From the NCBI GenBank assembly GCA_001430745.1, contig KQ481955.1:785700-821338 (forward strand): DNA of 35,639 nt, written 5' to 3'. Made by a program: the position numbers and the translations under genes. Origin of the DNA: Auxenochlorella pyrenoidosa (taxonomy: Eukaryota > Chlorophyta > Trebouxiophyceae > Chlorellales > Chlorellaceae). The notes beneath the pieces are model-generated. The model was given only the letters and a program-made list of their open reading frames with translations. It had not been told where the DNA came from and ran no database searches. How positions within the stretch are numbered: the first letter of the stretch is position 1; each line of letters starts with the position of its first letter. Shown here piece by piece: positions 24,384-35,500 of this stretch.

Positions 24384-27300
24384 TCAGTAGAAATAGGGGC
24401 GCCAGTGCACCTCCACCTCCATCCGCCCCGCCTTTGCCCTCTCCAGCCGGAACCAGTCGTGGATGCTGCCGTGCCTGCATGGCCACGTGGGGCAAGACTG
24501 GCGTCCGTGGGTCCCAGCGCAGGCGCGACAGTCGCAGCAGCTGTGCGCCGAGTGCTCTCCAGGACCGCCAGCTGTCCAGACATCCCACATCCAGCCTGCA
24601 TCCTTCCGCCACCCCTGAGCCCCACTCTGCTCCTCACTTGATCAGGTCCTGCACGCGCAGCCGCACATGGCCCACCGTGCCGCCGCCCAGCCAGCCGCCC
24701 TGCCTCAGCTCCACCACCACTGCAGGGCAGGCTTCGACGATCAGAATGACGAGAAGGGCGGCCCAAGCAATGCAGGAGTGCAGCGGGGGGCCATGGCATG
24801 CCTGCCTGAGTCACAGTGGGATGCTCTCATGCTGCAAGCTTTTGAGCAAGCACAGCGGCAAAGGCAGCAGGCATGGATAGACAAGATGGGTTGTCTGCAG
24901 TGTGGAGGAGGCACGCACCTTCAGCAGAGGGACTCTGGGTGGCATCTGGACCCAGGTGCAGCTCCACAGGCTGGTCAAACTGCAGCATGGTGGCAGGGCA
25001 TCGCCGGTTTGGCCGGTAAGCCGAAGTGGGGCCGTGGGCAATCGTCAAGCGACTGCGCTGCTTAGCAGGCTCACGATCAGCAAGCCGGGACATGCTGGCA
25101 GGTCGCGTCGCCCCCCCACCCCACCCCACCTGCACGGTGCCGTGGCGGCTGGCCTTCACCGCCGGCAGGTCCTTGTGCTCCTCGCCGCAGCGCACCAGCG
25201 CGCTCCTGCGGGGCAGCGACCAAGGTTGCAGGGAGGGACCTAGACCCCATGAGGAGCTGCACTAATTGTGTGTTGTTGGCAAAACCCCGCCGCTGAAGCA
25301 CATGCAGCAGGCATGCGCCGTGGATGAGCGAGCTGCCTGCAGTGCTCACACGGAGGGCCGGCCAAAGAGCGAGGACACGGGGAGGTTGTCGGCACGGGGC
25401 ACGCGCAGCTGCACCATGCCGCTGAGCAGCAAGGCGCGCAGGTGCGGGTTCATGGCGCGGCCCTGTGGGGATGGGCAGCAAGACATCGCGGAGAAAAAAA
25501 CTTTGACGATGCATCCTGTCGGCGCCTGCACGGCAGTGAGCAAGGCAGCGCTACGCGCTGTGCTGCAGGCATCCACCCTCTTGGACACCCGGCGGCCCAC
25601 CTGGGGTGAGGAGAGCACGGCCTGCATGCCCTGCTTCCGCTCCGCCGCAATCAGCTTCTCCTCGGCGTCGCTGAAGGCAAGGTATGTGACCTGCAGGGCC
25701 ATGGGGCAGCCACAGGAAGCCGGGAGGGGGGCAGGAGTGGGAGGGGGCCTGAAGGGATGGCGGAATATGGTGGGGAAAAGGAGCAGGGCGCAGGTGGGGG
25801 ATGCAGATGGAAGCAGCAAAAATCAGCTTGGCAGGGGCAAAACCATGAGCAGGGATAGCAGATGGTTGGGCGGGCTTGGGGAGTGCGGCAGGGGTATCGG
25901 TGGGATGAGGGTGTGCAGGGCCAATTTCATGGCATCAACAAGTGAGTGTCCTGGAAAGCCGTTAACGGAATCTAGACGGATGAAACAAGAGCAGGATAAA
26001 AACCTGGTCCCTCCCTGCAGGCCCCTCAGGGCGGGGCCTGCCTTGAGATGCAGTTGGCAGTTCTTGGTGCTCTGCTGGAGCAGCGGCTTGGCGGCAGCAA
26101 TCTTGGCTTTGTCACGCTTGCCCATGTCCTGCTTGGCAGCCGTCATCTCCTCCTGGCCTGCATGGTAGGAGCGTGGTAGGGGAGGGGAGCAAGGAATCGG
26201 TGGGCGGAAGCGAGGGGGAGGTATGCCGTGTTGCTGTGCCCGTCTCACAGAAGCACCATTGGTGCGCTGCCGGCAAAGGCCGGGAGGTCAGCCACCCTGC
26301 AAGCTGCTGTCTGGATTGGCATCACCCCTTGTTATCTATCTGCAGGCCTGCCGTTCAATTGAAACGCAAGCGTTTCAGGCTCGCTGATTCAGTCCCTGCG
26401 GATGCCTCCATCGAGTGCGTCCCGGTCGAACAACAGCTGCCCGCCTGCTCGCCTGCCTTCTTCGCGGAACATTACCCAGCCCCAGCCCCAGCCCCAGCCC
26501 CAGCCCCAGCCCGGCCCCCCTCACTCTCGCTGGACACCTCCAGCCACAGGTCTCGCTCCTGCCCCGGCTGCAGGTCGGCCACCCTCACAAAGGCGCGCCC
26601 GATCTCATCGTTGGCCGAGGCCCAGTCGTAGTCGTACAGCACCAGGGTCTGCATGGCGGGGAGGGGGGCAGGGCAGGGCAGGGGGCGCAGTGGTCGGCAG
26701 GGCAAAGTGCAGGAGGGAACCACATTGGGGAGCTGAAGGGATGTTTGCCACAGGGACGAGGAGCAGATTTCTGAGGCCGTGGCCTCCATTGCATGCTGGC
26801 CTCGAACCCACCAGGGAGCTGGACAGCAAGAGCCACAGGCCGCAAGCTGTTGAGGCCCCCTCAAGGCCCCCATGCAGTAGGCCGCAACCAGGCCAGCCCG
26901 CCCGCCATGGCCAACCAGCAGGCCAAAGCCAGGGCCCACCCACCAGCTCCTGGTGCTCCGGCACGTGCACCGGCAGGTCAAAGCGCTCGCCCCAGCGCGG
27001 CCGCCGCGTGGTGCTCTTGGTGCTGGTCACGCGGCGCTGCGAGGTGCGCACAAACAGCCTGCGGCGGGGGGGCCAGCCAGGCAGGGCGGATACGCACAGG
27101 GCAGGGATGCTGGGCCTCGGAGGCGGAGGGTCCCTGATTGGGCTTCCCGGTCCAGTCCAGCTGACACGACCATGCGTGACATGCCCCACCCCACGCACAC
27201 CGGCCGGCAACCCCTGCCCAGCTCACTCACTCCACAAAGGGCGAGGAGCGGGTGAGCAGGTCCATCCTGGGCACCTTGCGCGCCTCCACCACCTCCACCG

Positions 27301-30300
27301 ACAGAACGCCCACCGGGGTGTCCACGTCTGCGGGGGGAGGGGAAGATGACCCGGGGGACATGCTTCGCTGGGGTCAAGGAGACGACTCTCAGCTGGTGGC
27401 AGCGTGCGGCAGAGCATGCAGCGGCAGAGCCGCAGCAAGCCCAGGGTGTGTGACGCTGCATCGCCAGCCTGCCTTCAAAGGAGGAGCTTTCCACACTCCT
27501 GGCCAGCACGTGACGCCCAGAGCTGGGCAAGCGCCCAGCCCCCTGCGCCCAGCCAGATCGCCGTCGCTGCAAATTGCAGCACCCTGCCTGGCCAAGCACG
27601 GGCTCCTGCCCTCCCCAACCCACCCCTCCCTGGGCTCCTGCACACCCACCCTGGGCCTCTGGGTCGATCTGCAGGAAGTAGTGCTCGGGGGTGACGTAGG
27701 TGCGCAACACCTGGTCCTGCAGCGTCCTGCGGGGGAGGAAGGGGGCGGGACACATGCCGGCATTGCCAGCAGGGGCGTGGGGCCAGCCAGCAGCCCGCTG
27801 GCCGGGAGGAACGCATCGGTACGGTGTTGTGAAGCTACGGCGGGCATGGCGGTGAAGACCGCAGCCGGGACAACGTTCACAGAGGGGCGCGCAAAATGAG
27901 GCAAGTAGTGGTGCCACCTGCGCAGGCCCGGGCCCTGCCCCAGGCACGTGTGTCGTGCGGCGCTCACTGTTTGATCCAGGACTTGAGGGAGGGCTCCAGG
28001 GGCACGCTGCTGGAGTCGCCCAGGGTGAGGTCGAAGTCGAATTCCGGCATCTGGACGAATGACACCTGGAAGGGGGGAGGGGGGGGGGGGGGGGGGGGCG
28101 GGGCGGCGACGAGCCAGGTTGCTGCGGGGGTCAGGTGGTGCTGAGGGCACCGGCTTGCAAGTGCTGCAAGGCTGCAGGTGGAATAAAGGAGGCTCACGGG
28201 GCCATGCAGTTGAGGCGGCTGAGCGTTGTGCTGCTGCAGGGACAGCGGCCCACGGTTGCAATTGCCCCTCACCTGGACCGCCCCCACCACCGGCACGCGG
28301 CGCAGGAGCGGGCGCAGCGTGACGCGCATGCGCCCCTTCAACATCGCATCTTCAATCCCCACCTGCACAGCAGCTCAAAACAGAAGCAATCGTTGGGGGG
28401 CTGGGGGCGCTGGGGGGGCTTGCGGCACTGTAACACTTTGCCTAGCAGCTTGCATGCACCGGTCCACACTGATAGTTTGTTGGTGCAAAACGCATTGGCA
28501 TGCGACTCTGAGCAAGTATGCCACTAGGTTGCTTGATCCAAGCACAGGATTGCTTCCATTCAGGCACCCCATCTAGCCACCCACCGTGAAGTCCAGCATC
28601 GACTTGAGCTTGTCCTCGATAAAATTGGGGATCCAGGCCTGAACATGGGAGGGCAGGGGGGGGGGGCAGGCATAGAGATCAGGGGTGTGAAGCAGGAGGA
28701 GGAAAGGGTTGCTCAGCATTTGCATGCTGTTTCCTGCCTGACCGTGTCTGCCAGTGGTGCAAAACGCTCGACAGAGCTAGCGCACGCGGCAGCAGCGGCA
28801 AGCCTGGCATGCACGCACAAAAGCAGCCCTGCAGGCGCATGGTGTCTAGCCGAATCGACAGCTGGCTGGCCGGGGACCCACCTTGTCCATGGAGGCGGGG
28901 AGCACCTGGATCTGAATCTCCACATCCTGAGGGACCAGGGGCAGCAAAGCAAGCCAGTCGCCCCGCTTGCAAAACGGCGAGCTTGCGCCCAGTGCGGCAG
29001 CTGTTGCCAAGCTCAGGTTGGCAGGCAAGCTGGCAAGGATGCAGGAGGCGCGGCCAGTGTGTGAGCAAGCGCCCATCGCTCTGGATCACTGCAGACCTGC
29101 TTGGAGCGCCATTCAAAGTCAAACTGCAGGGCCAGGCAGAGAGGCAGCGTACAGCTGTGTGTGAGTCGCGCAATCGGGAGCCATTGACCGTGGTGCAGGC
29201 AGCACAGCCAACGCAGTTGCGCCTGTGAGCCTGCCCGGCCCTCACCCTCCACCCCCCGTCCCACCTCACCTCAATAAAGACGTCCTCAACGATATCGTTG
29301 TCATCCACAAACACCCTGCAGGCAGGAGTCAGCCACAGCCCGCAGCGGCGTGAATCTCATAAGCCCACAAGCTTGGCACCCATCTGCTGTACACTAAAGT
29401 ACATGCCTTGCAATGCTCCGGTGGCGGACAGCCCCTGCACCCTCCCTGCCTGATGTTTGAGAGGTCTGGCTCCTTGCTGCCCAGCTCGAGCTTCCTGCAA
29501 GGGGGGTGTCGAGATGGGGCGGTATGAGAGGAGCCATGTCAGCGAGCACTGCACGCCGACCTGGGGTTGCGCCCTGCCCACAGCTGCCCTGCAGGCACTA
29601 CGCAACACCGAGTCGAGCGCGGCAGACAAAGCTGAGTAGCATCGTGTTGAGCGCAGCAGCAACTCTGAGAAGCGCCGGTGCGTGCGGGGCATCTCCCCAG
29701 CCCTGCAGCCCCGCCCCCTCACTTGAGGTTGATGTCGTGAATCCAGCTGGGCTCGCTGGCCTCCAGGATGTCTGCAGGAGGGGGGGGGGGGCAGATGGGG
29801 CAGCCAGGGAGGCTCAGCAAAGAAGGCAGTTTCACCGATACGGCCGCTTTGCTGGAACAGGACCAGGGCTGGGCAGGGCTGACAAGACCAAAGGGCGTGC
29901 ATAATCGTATGCACATTCTCAACCCTTTGAACGAGTTTGGAAAGCCAGCGAGCCCGGCAACAGCAGCTGCCCGGGCTTGCCACCCGCCCCCACGTGCCCA
30001 CCTGGCAGCATCGCCCAGGCCTGCTGCTCCACCGCCGCCTTGATGTAGGGCCACAGCCGCTCCACCAGCTCAGAAATCCAGTCCTCGTCCTGCGGCGCAG
30101 GCGGCACAGGCAGCCGCAGACGGCGGGCAGGGCTGGGCCCATGCCCGTGCCAGCGCCCACCAGCATGCGCCTAGGGGGATCAGTGCGCTGCAGGCGAGGG
30201 CTCGGCGCGCCAATGGCAGTCAACAGGCAACAGGCACCCTGACGAGGGGCTGAGGCATCCCGCATGCCAGCCCAACGAAATGCTGCAAAGTGCTCACCAT

Positions 30301-31446
30301 GCCCGTGCCCGCTGCTCGGCCGGCTGCACCCACGCCAGTGCCGGCGCTGCGCCTGGGGGTGCGCAAAGCCGCCTCCTCTGCCAGGTCTGTCAGGCGCTCG
30401 GCCACCACCTTCCGGGCCTCCAGGTCGCCTGGGGCAGGGCAGGGGTGGGCGCAGGAAGGGGCTGTGGTGAGGGCGTGCCAAAGGCTCCTGCCTGCATCAT
30501 CTCGCACACGCGTGGGCAGGGACGGGAAGCTCAGCCCCGCATCTGGACCTGCAAGCCTGGGTACTTGTAAGCCCAGCCCTGTTTGCTGCACTGACACGCG
30601 CCCACCAGAAGGCCTAGGCGCCGGCTTGGGCACTGCCACAGCAGCGCCAACAGTTGGGAAGTAGCCCTTGCCTGTGGAGGCGGGGCTGGAGGCCGAAGCC
30701 GGCAGCACGGCAGCGGTGGTGACCGCAGCGTGTGAGGCACCCGCAGCTGGGGCCGGCGGGCTGGGCAGCACCGGGCGCTGGCCAGGCACCATGGCGCCAC
30801 GCTGCTGTGGGACCGGCGTGGCTGGGGTCTGGCCCGCAGCCTCCGGTGCGCTTGCATCCTGTGTGGCAGCCTCTTCTTCATCCTCTTGCACCGCCTCTGC
30901 CACAGCCTCTGCTGTTCCCTTGGCGGCATCAAATCCAGAGGCCGCCACCTCTGCCCCCTGCCCCACGACGCTCCTCACAACAGGGGCCGCTGCCTCCACC
31001 GCGGCGGCGGCGGCGTTGGTCACAGTGGCTGCTACAGTGCCCGCCACCTCTGCTGCTTTGGCGAGCAGGCCCGGAGCCTGCTCATCAGCCTGCTGCCCGT
31101 CGCCCAGCCAGGCTACATCGCTGGCCGCATCCGCCGGGTCCTCCTCCTCCCCCACGCGGTGGCTCGCCTCGCCTGCCGCGGCGCCCTCTTCTGGCACGTA
31201 CCCGCTCCTCACTGCCAGTGGTGGCTGCAGGACCTGCTCCTTGACCCGCACAGCCGCCGCAGTCGAGGGCAGCACGATAGGCGGCTGGGGAGGCGGCGGC
31301 AACTCTGCAGTATCTGCCTCCTGCGGAGGCAGCTGCGTCGGCGTGCCCGGCCAGCTGGCAGCGGTTGGCTCGGCGGCTGGCGGTGGGGCGCCGGCTGCGC
31401 GGACAGGTGAGGCAGCCCGGCCGCCCCTGCCGGTAGCATAGCTCAT
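24384..31446 (-). CDS. SMP-domain plus C2-domain protein (extended-synaptotagmin-like), 22 exons
   Basis: Exons: 30606-31446, 30298-30428, 30002-30089, 29723-29771, 29450-29494, 29270-29315, 29097-29123, 28882-28926, 28585-28638, 28273-28362, 27968-28065, 27650-27726, 27231-27327, 26944-27058, 26525-26648, 26042-26157, 25601-25690, 25350-25462, 25130-25205, 24919-24979, 24638-24719, 24384-24474; about 851 residues. The end of exon 1 is uncertain (30606 or 30549), and two introns start with GC (29449, 26041). The SMP lipid-transfer domain covers ~325-530 (ISELVERLWPYIKAAVE, LGSKEPDLSNIRVFVDD, FDFEWRSKQ, MLKGRMRVTLRPLLRRVP). The first C2 follows (GVLSVEVVEARKVPRMDLL ... DYDWASANDEIGRAFV), then a helical insert and a second C2-like domain to the end. 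The family moves lipids at ER-plasma membrane contacts. No N-terminal hydrophobic hairpin is seen; residues ~1-280 are Pro/Ala-rich with an amphipathic Ala/Val stretch. The acidic residues of the second C2 are poorly kept. Confidence 0.88.
26475..26512. repeat. Hexanucleotide repeat (CCCAGC)6
   Basis: Six tandem cccagc units in the intron after exon 15 of the SMP-C2 gene, lying a few bases downstream of the donor. The transcript carries GCTGGG repeats there. Confidence 0.95.
28072..28106. repeat. Poly-G tract (20 consecutive G)
   Basis: A run of about twenty G with short flanking G runs. In the minus-strand transcript it becomes a C-run just upstream of the exon 11 acceptor of the SMP-C2 gene, so it doubles as a polypyrimidine tract. 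The length is likely unreliable in the assembly. Confidence 0.9.
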
Positions 31447-32543
31447 CTGGGCGGCTGCAGGGATGCATCGATGAGGAACAATCAAGTCTTGATTGCTGGC
31501 AGCAGTAAGGGGGCGACTGCAGCGATGTGCAGCCGCCAGGAAGCCATCCCGCCCCAGCTCTCCTGCCCCCTGCACCTGCATCCCTGCACAACAGTGCCCG
31601 TGGCCGCTCTCCCTCATGCACTGCGCCCACCAGGCATTCCAAAAGTGGGGCCTGCCAGCTGATCGCTGCTGTGCTTGCGCTCGGTGCCAGGGGCAGCTGA
31701 AGCCGGGCTGGCCATTCTGTCTGACAGAGATTCTGGAGGTTTGAAGGGTTGTGATGAACGCGAAAGGTTGGACAGATTGCTGAACAAGGGGACGGGAAGG
31801 CGTGGCTACTGCTGTGCTTTGCCGCCGCTGCGCCAACGCTGCCGCCTGTGCATCTTGTGCACCTTCCCTTGCCGACCTTGTAGCATCGACGTGGCGCGGC
31901 ATGGTGCAGCAGGACAGAGGACCTTCCTGGGCACAGGAGGCGCTGGGTTTCAGCACACGCCGCGGCCGCGCAGCCTGGGCCGTTGCAGCAGCGGCCGCTG
32001 TGCTCCTGTGGATCAGACCCAAAGGCTGGGCTGCCAGGCACGCCCCAACCGACAGCGTTGCAGCCGGCGGCGGCGACTACGGCACCGGACCGCACACCCC
32101 GCACCCAGCCAGCGGCGGCACTGTGGATTATGCGCAGCTGCAGGAGTCTGGGCAGACCGGTGCCGCACAGCGAGAGCGTTGAGTGGCAGGCACAGGGGCG
32201 CTTCTGAGGGACAACATGGCCGCACAGGATGAGCGAGGGAGTTGGGTGGGCACAGGACACGTGCCTTACTGCAATGCGCATACTTCTCCAGTCACCCCTC
32301 GCTGTGTGTGGCTGGCTATTTGCAGTCTATTTGCATGTTGGCTCAGCATGTAAGCAAGAATACGGCAGAATACAAAGGGCATACGGATACAATGCTGGCA
32401 GAGGGACGGTGCGAGGAGGTGGAAGACACCATGTCGGCTTGTGGTACAGCGGAAGCATCAGCAAAACAAGTGGCTCGGTGTCCCTGGCGAGAACCAGGCT
32501 GTGAATATGTGTGACATCATCCTTGCCGCCTGGAGAGGCCGGC
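31447..32543. other. Intergenic region between the NAD(P)H dehydrogenase and SMP-C2 genes
   Basis: About 1.1 kb that should contain the dehydrogenase 3' UTR and the SMP-C2 promoter and leader. A minus-strand frame stays open upstream of the SMP-C2 ATG to about 32022 but shows no conserved composition, so I did not extend the gene. On the plus strand it holds the weak candidate gene at 31901-32182. Confidence 0.5.
31901..32182 (+). CDS. Possible small single-pass membrane protein (weak candidate)
   Basis: A 93-codon plus-strand frame starts at the first ATG of its frame after an upstream stop (31781-31783) and ends in TGA at 32180-32182. The middle holds one hydrophobic helix (AAWAVAAAAAVLLWI) preceded by RRGR and followed by RPKG, consistent with a single membrane segment with positive flanks. 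The rest is Gly/Pro/Ser-rich. I recognise no family. It lies divergent to the SMP-C2 gene and could share its promoter region. In DNA this GC-rich, a frame of this length can arise by chance, so it may not be a gene. Confidence 0.28.
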   Translation: MVQQDRGPSWAQEALGFSTRRGRAAWAVAAAAAVLLWIRPKGWAARHAPTDSVAAGGGDYGTGPHTPHPASGGTVDYAQLQESGQTGAAQRER

Positions 32544-35500
32544 TCAAAAGTTGCTCAGGTCCCGTCCAAACACTTGCGCCTTCAGCTGCATCGCAAAAGG
32601 GAGCAGCGGGGCGGGGTTGGGCTGCGCTCCAGTGTTCCGGTCCGCTGGCAGGACGATTGCAGGAGCTTGAGTTGCACAGTGCGTGCAAGCACCTCCCTGC
32701 GCACCGCAACGGGTTCTGCGCCCCTCCCCACTCCGGGTTCTCGCTCACCCAGTCGAATAGAATGAGAACTCGGTTCCGGAACGAAACCTGCTTCGTGATG
32801 TACACGCTCTTCCACACCAGGTAGGCAAACTGGCCGCTGAGCTTGATTTTTGTGAACGGCAGCATGATCTGGAGGGGGAGAATGGCATGGGGAGGCAGAG
32901 GAGGGCCGGGTCGGCTCGGAGGGCACCTGCATGCACCCGTGTTGAAGGCACAACCACCGCTCGGTCTCAGGATGCTGCCGACCAGCGCCGTTCAGCAGGC
33001 AGCGCGGTGCCCACCTCTGTCAGCGCCCGGTCGTCTCCCACGTACGCCAGCATGCCTGCATGGGGAAGGCCAGCAGGGCGGCAGGCTTGAGCAGGCAGCA
33101 GCCTTGGCCCTGGGAATTAATAGGTGGCTGCCACCCATGCACCTGCTGCCAGCAGGAGAACAGTGCAGCCTGGCAGCCCGGCTCACCCAGGTTGAGGAAC
33201 TGGAATGGCTTCTTGTAGTACAGCAGCGCCTGCAGGCAGTCGCACAAGGAGGCAAACTCTGATGCCACGTGGCCGCGACGGGGCAACGCAGACAAGAGCG
33301 CGCAGGAGGCTGTTTCTCCCAGCGAAGCGCACTGTGCAGCCCCCCGCTGCAAAGCCCTGCCGGCGCGCCGGACAGCACCGAGCTGCTCAGCAGTGCGCCA
33401 GTGGAGACGACGTGCACAGCAGCAGGCCCCCTCACCGCTCCATCCTCCCCGTCATCCGCCATGGTGCTGCCCATGGTGCCCACGTTGTCGGACACCAGCG
33501 CTGACGCATCCACCGGCTTGCACGGCGGCGGCTGCGCAGCGCAGGGGCAATGACAGATGAACGCGGCGCAGCGTGGTGCAGGCTGGAGGTGGTAGCGAGT
33601 GGCAGCAGGACGTGCGCGCGTGCAGGCTCCGACCCAAGGCAGCGGTGCGCCCCTGCCGGCGCCGCGCCCGCCTGCGCCCCCCAAACCCAACCACCCAACC
33701 CCCAACCCCACCCCACCCCCCACCCACCTGGTCCAGGCCGCCCGTGAGCGGCAGGTAGCCGCGGTTGACCATGTGCGCCACGTAGGCGCCCTGCTGGCCA
33801 GCCACCTGCGGGGGGGGTGAGTCGCAGACGGTTCTGCAGGCGACTCCTCCCCTGCAACACGCGATCAAGAAACAGCAGTTTGGACCCCAAGTCCGGGTCT
33901 GCGCTTGGCGCGCGGTGAGCCGATGAGCCAGGAGCCCGAATCGCCAGCAGACACTCGCGCCCGGCCAGCCCTCACCTGGGCGGTGGCGGGCAGGCGGTCG
34001 CCCACCATGAGGCTGCAGTCGCCAAGGGCGATCACGTCGCGGGCGCCCACCACCCTGCAGAGTGCAGGCCAAGGGCCCGTGCAGCAGGCACAGGTGCGGA
34101 TGAGAGGGGCGGGTGCAGCGTGGCAATGTGTGGACGATGCTGGCGCCCGCAGCTGGTCTCGATCAGCCGTAACAAGTGCAAACTGCCGGGCGGCAGCGAT
34201 GGCTTGAGCGTTTCAGCGCGCCTGAGGAAGGGGTCGACAGCCAGCTTGCTGGGCTTGCCGCCGGGCTGGTACTCGGCCTGCACAGGCAGGGGACATGCAG
34301 GCAGTGGCGCGCTTCTCAGGCTCCCAGGCATGCAGCATCCGCCTCGATCGAGATGGGATCCGCAGGCGGGTGCGGTGTGGTCGGTCCCAGTGGCACATGC
34401 GCAGGAACAAGCACGTGGCACTGCTCCCTGCAGCAGCGGCTGGGCGTGCAGCTGCTCGCTCCAAGACCCTAGGGGTCGGAGCCCCGGGCCGCGCCTCGCC
34501 TGCTCCGGGATCTGCTCCGCCAGCTGCTGGACCAGCGGGCGCGGGGCGTTGCCGGCGCTCCACACGCACACGCCGTACTTGAGCTGCTCGCCGTTCTTCA
34601 GCATGATGGTGTCCTTGGTGACCTGGCGGTGGTGGTGGTGGTGGTGGGTGGGGTGGGTGGGGGGCCCAAGGCGTGTGTTGCTTGCTTGCGGACTGCCTTC
34701 CGCAGGCCGGGGGCAGAGGCAGAGGGTTCGTGCAGGCTGCCGGAAAGCGCGTACATTCTTGACCTTGACCATCGCCGTCCATGCAGGCCGGGCCAGGCGC
34801 TGAGGCGCAACCCCTGCCCGGCGCTGCAACAGCGGCGGGGCAGCAAGTGGGCGCACCTCTGTGACGCGCACGCCCGTGCGCACGTCCACCCCCACGCGCT
34901 TGAAGTTGTCCAGCGCATGCTGCTGCATCCTGCAGACAGGGTCGTCGAAATGAGTTTGCATTAATCAGTCTGGGTGCGCACAGCCGCCGCAGATGGAACA
35001 GAAGCAAGGGAATGGGTTGATGCATGCCTGCGTCTGGTGCCGCTGGCTGGCACGGAGGCCCCGCGGACGCATGGCCATCAACCGGCATTTCCCCGCTCAC
35101 TTGCTGTCAAACTGGTTGAGGATGGTTTGTGCGCTGTTCAACAGGGTGACTCGTACCTGCAGAGTGGGTGGGCAGGAGGGCGCAACGGTGGCTAGCCGGG
35201 GTGAGCTGGAAGCTCATTCAACTTCCAGGACCGGATCCGCCGGGCCAGCTTGCCGGCACCCCAGAGACGCCAGAGGCCTGAGCAGCGCCCCAGCAGCTTG
35301 AGAGCAGCGCACTGGCAGGCAAGCAGGCAGGCAGAAGGAGCAGCAACAGCAGCAGCGGCAGGCGGCGGGGCGCCCACATGCTTCATCAGCTCTGGGTACT
35401 TCTTGCGCAGGTCCTCCCGCAAAAAGTCGCTCAGCGTGCCCGCAAACTCCACGCCTGCAGTGGGGCGCCGCCGCCAGGTGCCGCGCAACTCAATGGGTGT

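Noticed and set aside
31447..32022. Extension of the SMP-C2 protein upstream of the 31446 ATG.
   Set aside because: The frame is open but its residues are arbitrary (Cys, His and Arg scattered, no helix or hairpin). Composition changes sharply to the Pro/Ala-rich gene sequence at the ATG.
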